Source: Teratosphaeria epicoccoides (taxonomy: Eukaryota; Ascomycota; Dothideomycetes; Mycosphaerellales; Teratosphaeriaceae). Taken from it: a stretch of 27,329 nt of DNA. The DNA lies in assembly GCA_021401465.1 (NCBI GenBank), contig JADDMT010000242.1, forward strand, positions 1 to 27,329, given 5' to 3'. The translations under genes were made by a program, and so were the position numbers. Positions 20,075-27,329 of this stretch are shown here, piece by piece. Within the stretch, counting starts at the first letter, position 1; every line of letters starts with the position of its first letter. The notes beneath the pieces are model-generated. The model saw only the letters and a program-made list of their open reading frames with translations. It was not told the origin of the DNA and made no database searches.

Positions 20075-20930
20075 ATACTAACTAGAACTAGATAGCCCCT
20101 ACAATCTACTGCGTTAACTGCGCCCTCTAGGGCGTAGATTACGTCCTACAATCGGTATGTTCTAGAGTCCTTGTCGTTATGCCTGGCTTTAGCTAATAAA
20201 TCTGTCTAGTCTACCTGAGCCCGCGCCTGCTAGCGCTGCGCTAGCAAGCGCCTAAACTGCAAAGCCCTGTACGCGTTACTTAGTGTCTACGCAAAATGCT
20301 CCGCTAACCTAGCTAGCCCCGCCCTCGCCCACGTCTCTTACGCCTCCTAGACCTATTCCCAGGACGCCGACAGGTATGACCTACTCCCTAGGGGGTTTTG
20401 CACAGCTAACATCGCGACAGCGCTGCTGCGTACAACGACCTGTCAAAGGTCCTTAAGGCCTAGAGGGCCTTAGGGCCTTTGCAGTTAGCGGGTCTACTGT
20501 CTAGGTATTTTCCATTAGTGTCCTCCATGATTACGCCGCTAACCTCGAGCAGCGTCGTGGCCTAGGAGGTCATGGGGACTATAGGTGCTACTGTCGCCTA
20601 GTAGGGCCTCCTGTGAGTTCATCCTGTACTCTATGTGTTTCTGCGCGCTAACGGTTTAGAAGGTCCGGGGGCGTTCTACTAGCGCTTACCTTAGGTAGGC
20701 GGCGGGAGAACGTTGCTAGTAAGGGCAAGAGCCCTCGTCGGCATCAGTCTGGCGCTACTACGCAGGGCCCTGACCGAGAGGCTAGGGACTCTGACAGCAG
20801 CCTAGTCAGCGGGTCCGGGGGGTCTGGCGAGGGCCTCTTAGACGGCAGGGGGGCTGGCCCTGCTAGCAGGGCCCCTAGTAACAATCCCGCATGATTGTCA
20901 CTAGGGTCCTCTATCCTTGGCGCGGGGGCC
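20075..20930 (+). pseudogene. Element C antisense ORF remnant with Cys motif
   Basis: Plus-strand degenerate coding region between the TATA box at 19959 and the convergent pol stop. A likely start is ATA 20075 (mutated ATG). The first frame reads through RIP stops to an exact CX2CX6C motif, C-x-R-CASKRLNC (20228-20260), and a fourth Cys 12 residues later at 20297, but the second CX2C half is not obvious. After about 20400 the plausible frame shifts (YNDLSKVLKA, near 20430), implying an indel. It corresponds in position, strand and promoter to the antisense ORF of element A, but sequence similarity is not evident by eye. Its end is uncertain. Confidence 0.45.
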
Positions 20931-20978
20931 TGCGGCCAGGGGGGTTTTTTCTTTTGTTGTATATATAGTTACCTAATG

Positions 20979-23737
20979 TCAATTTTCCCCCTCTAACTTT
21001 TGTCCTTCTTAAACGCCTGTACTCCTTGTTACGAATGCTAGACTCCCTTTGCTAAGTCCTACATCTCGTTTCCTTTTTCTTCTTGCCCTACCTCTCTCTA
21101 GGGCTGTCGTTGTTCTCCGCGCTTCCCTAAGTCTACTCGAAGCGGTCTATTACTTTAGTGTCTATTAGGTTTTCTAGGGGCTCCTATGTAGGTTTGTAGT
21201 ACCCTGACCATTTTACTAGGACCTCGCGTCCTCTTCCCCTTCTCTTGTCCCTCGCGCAGAGTACCTCCTCTACTAACTACTCCTCGTGCAACTTAAACAA
21301 AAGGGGGTCTAGCTGTTTGTCGTCGTTCTCCTGCCTAGGCATAGGGTCTCTGCCCGCTAGTCTTAGCAGGTCAGTATAGAACACTAGGTGTATATTGTTT
21401 AGGAGCCTAGTCAAGCAGATAGAGACTAGTGATAATACTTCGGCTACTATGTACTTCGCATGCTTAGCATCTAAGCTTTTCTTAGGTCTCTCTGTAGTGT
21501 AGTTCCGCAGATCTAGCTAGACCTTGTTACTAACTTTATAAATTAGGGCGGGGTTTTAGCGTTTATTAGCGGACTCCTCCTGTTCTTACGCGGAAGCCGC
21601 CATTGTTGCTTGGCAGATTCCCGTTATGTCCCGAATCTTTCCTACAAACGCCCTTGCCCTCTTAGCTGCTTTTAACAGGCTAGGCCCTACGGGGTCCTCG
21701 GTTAAAGGTACGGGGCCCTATGATTCGTAGCTATAGGTAGCGAAGAAGGGGCTTATGCTAATTCCCGAATGATACCTCCTGTTTAGCGCTAGTTAAGCTA
21801 CAGGGAGCTATCGCTTCTAGTCAGATTGCTCATGGTTAATATAGTTCTAGAGGTACGCTTGCACCTCTTAGTTCAGGCGTTTAGGGCCTCTGTCTGTTTG
21901 TAGGTAGTATGTAGAGCTTAACCGCTAGGACACGCCCATTCCTTTACAGAAGGTCGTCTAGAAGGTGCTAGTCTAGTTAGTGCCCCGGTCGCTCATAATA
22001 GCCGTTAGCATTCCATGGTACTAGGCCTAGCAATCCATGAACTTCTCCGCGTATTCCTCTGCTTTTATGCTAGGCATTACCTGCAAAACTACGTACTTAT
22101 ATAGGCGATCCTTGATAACCTACAGGTATTAACATCCCTCGGAATCGGGCAGGTCCATCATGAAGTCCATTGAGATCTCCTAGAAGAATCTGTCAGGAAC
22201 TAGTAATAGCTTTAGTAGTCTGTGCTTGTACTCTCTCTACACCTTGTTACGACTACAGTAGTCGCAGTTCCTTAGGAACCGCCAGACATGTTTAGACAGT
22301 AACGGCTAGTAGAAGTCGCGCCCTAGGATCATCGTCGTGGCGTCCTGTCCTAGGTGCCTGTACACCGTAGCGTCGTGTACAGACTAAATGAGCTTCGTCC
22401 TAAGCATGTCGTCACTTTCGTCCCTAGAGTCTGAGGTCTCGCCCCTAGGCTAACTGTCGTTTGCTCCTAGGACCCATAGTTTGTCGCGGTATCCTAGGAA
22501 GCCCCTCTTGTCGATCTTGTAGTCCCCCGCTTGTAGTTTTAGCCTCGCTCTAGCTAGTAGCGCCTAGGAGCCGCCCTTTACTGCTTTTAACACCGTCGAG
22601 TACAGCTCGTCTTTCTCTACTATGGCTGCCTATAAGTCATTAAGGGTGCCATCCTAGAACGGCCTAATGGGCTCCTAGTTAGAGGTTGCGGAGTTAGCGA
22701 GTTGCTACTTGTTCTCTACTACGGTAGTAGGCAGTAGGCTAGTCGAGGTAATTAGTACGACGTCTCTGCTCTCGTCTACAGGGTCCGGCTAACTCTCCAT
22801 GACTTCTAGGTCCAAAAACCTCTTAAACCGTGATTCCTTATCTTCTGCCCCTAGCGTGTCCTGTTCTCGTCTCGACAATGCGTCCGGGACTACTCCTTTA
22901 GCGCCTAGGCGATATACTAAGGAGAACTAGAATTACGCGAGGGTCTCATACTACTATATCTGCCGCTCGGACAGCTGTCGCTTGACCATGAAGTACTCCA
23001 GGTTTTTGTAGTCCGTGAGAATAGTAAAGGGCCTACACGACTTCAGCTTAGGGCCCTAGAACTTAAGGCTAGATATCACGGCTAGCATCTCCTTGTCGTA
23101 GATGTCGTAATTAATCTCCGCCTTATTAAGTTTCTGCAAGAAGAAGCCTACTAGTCTCCGGACTCTGTTGCTTTCTTGTAGGAGAGCCGCCCCTAACGCA
23201 AACCCGCTGCAGTTAGTCTCTAAAAAGGTCGGCAGCTCTAGGTTCTATTAAGAAAGGACTAGCGCTAAACAGAACTTCGCTTTTAGCGTTCTGAACGCGG
23301 ACTCCTCGAGTTCCCCCTAGGAGAACAGTCTGCCCTTCCCTGTAAGCGCCGTCAAGGGCCTAGCTGTCTTCAAGTAGTTCGGGATGAACATCCTGTAGTA
23401 GTTAGCGAAGCCGAGGAATCTACGGACTTCCTTTTGTGTTTTTAGCTGCTCCTAGTTACACACGGCCTCTACCTTTTCTAGCTTAGTCCCTACGCCTTTT
23501 CTGTTAGCATGGATCATGAACCCTAGGTACTTAATATCCTTTTTGGCAAACTCGCTCTTCCTAGGGTCAAGGTAGAGCCCCCTGTCCTAGAGCTTCTAGA
23601 GTACTCGCGTTACTTTAGCGAAATGGTCTTCTCGCGAACTGCCGCTATATATGATAACGTCGTCTATGTACGCAGAGGCGTAGTCGTCTAATTCCTCGCG
23701 TAGTAGTATGTTAATATATCGTTAGAACGTTGCTAGA
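20979..23737 (-). pseudogene. pol: Element C pol fragment
   Basis: Minus-strand Ty3/Gypsy pol. RT catalytic YIDDVIIYS (near 23670-23645); RNase H, where the first catalytic Asp of the ETDxSGFALG motif reads Asn at 23214-23212; integrase zinc region with VYRHLG and CDYCSRNK (near 22265); core MDFMMDLP (near 22165) and AIMSDRGTN (near 21990); a putative third acidic residue in the EVQAYL block; chromodomain EVLVKWSGYYKPT (near 21220-21180) followed by PLENLIDTKVIDRFE. A basic tail ends at a TGA (20981-20979). Upstream RT, protease and gag are cut off by element D at 23738. Stops are mainly TAG. Confidence 0.88.
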
Positions 23738-24097
23738 TGATACGGTTAATACTAGGGGACCATTTGAACCGCATGGGTTCTAATAGCCGCCCTTGGCATG
23801 CAGTGACCCTGCTACATATGGCAAGGGGGTCCTTCGTACATACGTTGGCTTGTATGTCGTCCGAGTGGGATCAGTTGTCGACGTAGGACGCCCCCACGTC
23901 GCTGACCCTACGGTACCCCTACGGGGTTAGGCTCGGACATGCTTTCCCTAATTAAGGAGCGTCGGGGGTTATAAGCACCCTTAGCGCCACCTCTGCGATA
24001 AGCAGAAAGCAGCGCTGTCTTGTACCTACTAAAAGGTCGGATTACTCTGTCACACTGCGAGATATTTTCATATCATATAGCACATACATCTATATTA
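23738..24097 (+). repeat. Element D 5' LTR (360 bp)
   Basis: Reverse complement of 1010-1369. TATAAG box at 23970-23975, and AGAAAGCAG at 24004-24012, 34 nt further, as the likely RNA 5' end. Inside the LTR edge (24098 onward) is GTTCTGCTTTTTCCCC, able to pair with that segment with one G:U. Confidence 0.93.
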
Positions 24098-24146
24098 GTT
24101 CTGCTTTTTCCCCCCTGCTTTGCAGTCTGGCAGAGAATACTACGAT

Positions 24147-25850
24147 ATGTCTAGAGTACTACGAACTCGCAACTAACGCGTAGCGAGCGCCATCCTGAGC
24201 GCCCGCAATGGCGAAGCTAGCCCGAGTAACTAGCCCGCAGAAGTACCCGCTGCGAGCGACACTACATCGAGCGACGGTTCCGCTAGAGGACAATTACGCG
24301 GCGGACTAGGTAATAGACCCCCTGCACAGGGACCGCAGCTAACCCCGACTATCGACCTAGCCCTTGTAGCCATGATTGTCGATCAGGTCGCGAACCGCCT
24401 TGCGAACTAGAGCCGGAGCCGCACCGCTCCTAGCAGCGACAACAGCGAGGACGACGAAGACGTCGCCATGAGCGGTACTAACGAACTAGCGGACGAAGAA
24501 ATCCAGCGAGATTTCACGCTAGGGACCCGCGAAGACAACTTATCGGGAGGCGCAGACTCTCCGCGTGTGCCTGCGAACTTGGTGCCTGAATTCGGGGCCA
24601 TAGTAGGCTAACTAGGAGGTAGTCGTAACGCACGTAACCTGAAGCCGTTCAAGGGAGACACCTTGAAGGAGGCTCGAACTTTCTTGCAGGCATGTGAGGC
24701 AGTTTTCGTGCTCAACCTACGCGGATATTCCATGGAGGGCGAACGAGTCGCCTTTAGTGTGATGTGGCTCGAAGAGGATAAGGAACCTCGCAACAATTAG
24801 CATGAGCGGTATGACCTTATGCGGGTCTACGACAGAACGTATATGTAGGCGGACTTTCGCTAGTTCTGTGTCGACTAGGTCGAGGATCCGGGGAATCGCG
24901 CCCTTACTGTGTCTGTCGAGTACGAGAAGGCTAAGCAGGGGAAGGGACAAACAACCTCTAGCTTCGCAACCTACCTCGCCACGCTCGAGAGACAGATGCT
25001 ACCCTATACCGAGACGTAACGCGTGCTAGCTCGAAGAGGATAAGGAACCTCGTAACAATTAGCATGAGCGGTATGACCTTATGCGGGTCCACGACAGAAC
25101 GTATACGTAGGCGGACTTTCGCTAGTTCTATGTCGACTAGGTCGAGGATCCGGGGAATCGCGCCCTTACCGTGTCTGTCGAGTACGAGAAGGCTAAGCAG
25201 GGGAAGGGACAAACAACCTCTAGCTTCGCAACCTATCTCGCCACGCTCGAGGGACAGATGCTACCCTATACCGAGACGTAACGCGTGCGGCACTTGCTCG
25301 TCAAACTCGATGACGATCTTCGGAACACAATCATGACTTTTCATGAACTTCCGACAACTCGGCAAGACCTCGTGTCCCTTGCGACACGTATGGAAATCAC
25401 CTTGAAGCGAAATGGGAAATCAGGCGGTAAGGACAATAAGCGTCTAAGCCCTAAGGACCCCCCGAAGGGCCGCTATCACAAGCGCCCTAGGGGCCACGTC
25501 TAACGCGGTAGTTCATTCCGGAGGAGCAAGCCCTCCGAGCTAAAAGACAGTAGCGAGAAGCCTCCGAGTAGCTGCCACATCTGTGGAGCGAGGGACTACT
25601 AGGCGGCTCGCTGTCCTAAACGAAGTAATGGGAAGAAGGTAAGCAAGGTGTCCGAAACCTCCCTAGAGGGGAGGCGAAAGAAGGACAAGCCCGAGACAAC
25701 CGAATGGCTACCGCGGGTATCCAAGCTGTCTGTCACTAATGGTGTAGACTCGTGGCCTACGCGGCGCCTATCCGGCGCGGTCCGAGTTAATAGCTCGCTC
25801 GAGCTAGTAGACTGTATGTTAGATGACCTTACGGAGGTTAACGTGATACC
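24147..25850 (+). pseudogene. gag: Element D gag and protease start, frameshifted by an internal duplication
   Basis: ATG 24147 equals 8769 of element A. The frame runs through capsid sequence (LKPFKGDTLKEARTFLQACE near 24640; EYEKAKQGKGQTTSSFATYL near 24920) to 25028, where the second copy of a 262-bp duplication starts. Because 262 is not a multiple of 3, the frame shifts by one and terminates soon after. Downstream gag resumes in the shifted frame: the knuckle CHICGARDY-stop-AARC at 25573-25614, with His to Tyr as in element A but the last Cys intact, then the protease-like block ending near 25845. The solo LTR interrupts it at 25851. Confidence 0.88.
24767..25290 (+). repeat. 262-bp tandem duplication in element D gag
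   Basis: Copy 1 is 24767-25028 and copy 2 is 25029-25290; both start GCTCGAAGAGGATAAGGAACC. Elements A and D otherwise share this region as a single copy. The few differences between the copies are mostly transitions. Confidence 0.92.
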
Positions 25851-26340
25851 TGTTATAAGGGTAGGTGCCGATGGCAGGAAGGTGACCAGGTGTTAGACTC
25901 GGGAGCTGTGAAGAATATCGACAATGGCAGTTGACCTTGTAACTGACTCTCCTCTAAGCAAGAGAGGATTGAATTGAGATTAAGCACGAAGCTCCTAACT
26001 GCCTGTCCTAAAGCCATCCCTATATACTAGAGAGCGACAGAGCAGCTCTGTTAGATCTGTCGACAGACCCGACAGATCCGTGTCTGTAGATCTGTAGACT
26101 AACCCCACAGATCTAAGGGTCTGTCATCACGTGATAGATCCCTTCTTCCTTGCAAGCCTATAGATCTGTAGACTAACCCTACAGATCTAGGGATCTGTCC
26201 TCATGTGACAGATCCTTTCTTCCATGACTGTGCCTATGACTCATAGTACTCCCATGACGGTACTATGACTCATAGCACTTAGGACCTACATGATCCTGTA
26301 TCCTACAGTACTCCGGACAGTACTCCTGACACTCATGACA
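25851..26340 (-). repeat. Solo LTR of the element-0 family (490 bp)
   Basis: TGTTATAAGG...ATGACA inside element D, flanked by a perfect 5-bp duplication ATACC (25846-25850 and 26341-26345). Removing it and one ATACC restores the element A sequence (GTGATACCCTAGAGGG). It is a remnant of LTR-LTR recombination of a full insertion. Orientation follows the reading of the other two copies. Confidence 0.93.
26056..26235. repeat. GATCTGT-rich tandem repeats within the element-0-family LTR
   Basis: Two imperfect copies, period about 74 bp (GATCTGTAGACTAACCC at 26089 and 26163), each with inverted GATCTGT/ACAGATC pairs. The perfect palindrome TCTGTCGACAGA is at 26056-26067. The same layout is present at 26600 onward and at 11593 onward. 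They could form hairpins or be protein binding sites. Confidence 0.7.
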
Positions 26341-26394
26341 ATACCCTAGAGGGTAATCGTACGGCTCGGTTTGAAGCTAATCCTAGGAGCCCTG
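26341..26394 (+). pseudogene. pol: Element D pol continuation after the solo LTR
   Basis: 54 bp matching element A around 7335-7280 (reverse complement), ending GGAGCCCTG. The next base begins the LTR at 26395, so the rest of element D lies beyond the window. Confidence 0.85.
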
Positions 26395-26884
26395 TGTCAT
26401 AAGGGTAGGTGCTAATAGCAGGAAGGTGACTAGGTGTTAGACTTAGGAGCTGTGAAGAATATCGACAATGGCAGTTAACCTTGTAACTGACTCTCCTCTA
26501 AGCAAGAGAGGATTAAATTAAGATTAAGCACGAAGCTCCTAACTACCTGTCCTAAAGCTATCCCTATATACTAGAGAGCGACAGAGCAGCTCTGTTAGAT
26601 CTGTCGACAGACCCGACAGATCCATGTCTGTAGATCTGTGGACTAACCCTATAGATCTAAGGGTCTGTTATTACGTGACAGATCCCTTCTTCCTTGCAAG
26701 CCTATAGATCTGTAGACTATCCTTACAGATCCGGGGATCTGTCCTTACGTGACAGATCCTTTCTTCTATGACTATGCCTATGACTCATAGTACTCCTATG
26801 ACGGTACTATGACTCATAGCACTTAGGACCCACATGATCCTGTATCCTACAGTACTCCGGACAGTACTCCTAACACTCATGATA
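26395..26884 (-). repeat. Element F LTR (490 bp)
   Basis: TGTCATAAGG...ATGATA; same length as the solo LTR at 25851-26340 and close to it in sequence, including two internal GATCTGT-rich repeats and the palindrome TCTGTCGACAGA (26600-26611). ATGATA at the end is ATGACA with one CpA-to-TpA change. Confidence 0.9.
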
Positions 26885-26960
26885 CTATCCCCCTCTTAGT
26901 CTAGCTCGTCCCTAAGCTACCTTATTAGTGCGGGGTTTCTCTTGTTTCTTCTTTCAAACT

Positions 26961-27329
26961 ATGATGTCTTCTCTTTCTATATCACTACCTTGTGTCATTC
27001 TAGACACTAACGCCCCTTTAACGTAGAAACGCAAACGCCGCGCGAATCGAATCTATCGTCAGGGCCAGGACAGCATGAAGTCCTGTACTCGGTGTCAAGA
27101 GCTAAAGCTCGTCTGTCGGGTACACATTTCCTTAGGGAAATGTTCGCAATGTCACTTCAGCAACTGTCGGAGTTGCGACGCGAAGGTGACAGAGGTCGAA
27201 TAGAAGAAGTTAGGCGATCGGCGGAAAAGACTAATTGCTGATCTCGATCGTGCGAAGGTAGTCCTAGCCGAAGCTTCGCAGAAGATGCTAGAGGCGCATG
27301 CGAAGGAGATGCGTCTTCGAAAACAGTTA
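26961..27329 (+). pseudogene. Zn2Cys6-like coiled-coil ORF, partial (runs off the window)
   Basis: Frame from ATG 26961 (a second ATG follows) to the window edge, 123 codons, with two TAG stops (27024, 27201) explained by CAG and TGG. Residues 23-27 are KRKRR. C42-x2-C45-x6-C52-x8-C61-x2-C64-x7-C72 fits the GAL4-type spacing CX2CX6CX5-12CX2CX6-8C. A charged, Leu-spaced helix follows (residues 82-123; e.g. KRLIADLDRAK), like a dimerisation coiled coil. Similar Cys-rich hypothetical proteins are, as I recall, common near fungal repeats. Relative to its element it is probably antisense, as in element A. DNA binding is inferred from the motif only; classic cluster residues such as KxKCD are absent. 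Confidence 0.6.

Larger units (their letters stand above)
19454..23737 (-). mobile_element. Element C: different chromovirus, 5' part displaced by element D
   Basis: Inserted in the RNase H region of element B; probable target copy CTAAG at 19449-19453. From left: LTR, poly-C/polypurine tract, antisense ORF region, pol with chromodomain, integrase, RNase H and RT up to shortly before the YIDD motif. The pol proteins are clearly diverged from A. The RT is interrupted at 23738 by element D. Confidence 0.85.
23738..26394 (+). mobile_element. Element D: plus-strand copy of the element A family, 5' part only
   Basis: 5' LTR, priming site, gag and start of protease/pol, with a 262-bp internal duplication and a solo LTR (25851-26340) inside. 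It is interrupted at 26395 by an LTR of the element-0 family. Gag is close to that of element A. The left flank CTAGA (23733-23737) is the probable target copy within the RT of element C. Confidence 0.92.
26395..27329 (-). mobile_element. Element F: element-0-family insertion, 3' end only (read as minus strand)
   Basis: A 490-bp LTR, a minus-strand polypurine tract at 26885-26897 (AAGAGGGGGATAG before the LTR), then a plus-strand Cys-cluster frame. If the tract is real, this is the 3' LTR of a minus-strand element with an antisense ORF beside it, as in element A. The alternative is a plus-strand element with this frame as its first ORF. The left flank CCCTG cannot be paired inside the window. 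Confidence 0.7.

Noticed and set aside
26395..27329. Plus-strand element with a 5' LTR at 26395 and a sense ORF1
   Set aside because: Not excluded, but a minus-strand polypurine tract lies at the LTR edge, and the same LTR orientation serves as the 5' LTR of the minus-strand element 0, so the antisense reading is preferred.
1..27329. tRNA, rRNA or intact host genes
   Set aside because: No cloverleaf, rRNA core or intron-containing open gene was seen; nearly all sequence is assigned to retroelements or to region X.

Overview
The window looks like a heterochromatic, repeat-filled segment of a filamentous ascomycete genome. I see no intact host gene. Almost all of it is LTR retrotransposon sequence of the Ty3/Gypsy chromovirus type (gag, protease, reverse transcriptase, RNase H, integrase, chromodomain). 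Coding frames can be followed for kilobases, but they are peppered with in-frame TAG, and less often TAA or TGA. This is the pattern expected from CpA-to-TpA change on both strands (repeat-induced point mutation, RIP). The species cannot be named from the sequence.

Layout. (1) An older minus-strand element, 'element 0', has its 5' LTR at 11396-11865, gag and protease at 9184-11336 and reverse transcriptase at 1-1009; its 3' part lies left of the window. (2) Element 0 is split inside pol by element A (1010-9178, minus strand), which is structurally complete: two 360-bp LTRs, 5-bp target duplication TTAGC, one gag-pol frame of about 1,654 codons, primer-binding site and polypurine tract. (3) 12127-14438 holds a minus-strand, RIP-damaged coding region of unknown product (X). 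(4) X is cut by element B (from 14439; same family as A, more heavily mutated). (5) B is cut at 19454 by element C (minus strand, a different chromovirus with a short LTR). (6) C is cut at 23738 by element D (plus strand, same family as A). (7) D carries a solo LTR at 25851-26340 and is cut at 26395 by another LTR of the element-0 family, read here as the 3' LTR of a minus-strand element that runs off the window.

The most notable feature is a second gene in these retrotransposons. Between pol and the 3' LTR, on the strand opposite to gag-pol, element A carries a 498-codon frame (2168-3664) behind its own TATAAAAA box. Element B carries the same frame at the same length. Element C has a TATA box and a degenerate antisense Cys-motif frame in the equivalent place, and the element at 26395 has an open Zn2Cys6-like/coiled-coil frame in the same relative position. 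At least two, and probably three, families thus seem to share an antisense nuclear-type Cys-cluster protein.

A second unusual feature concerns priming. The sequence just inside the 5' LTR of element A is complementary over 9 nt to the LTR about 34 nt after its TATA box. Element 0 shows the same arrangement over 8 nt. This suggests Tf1-like self-primed reverse transcription rather than tRNA priming.
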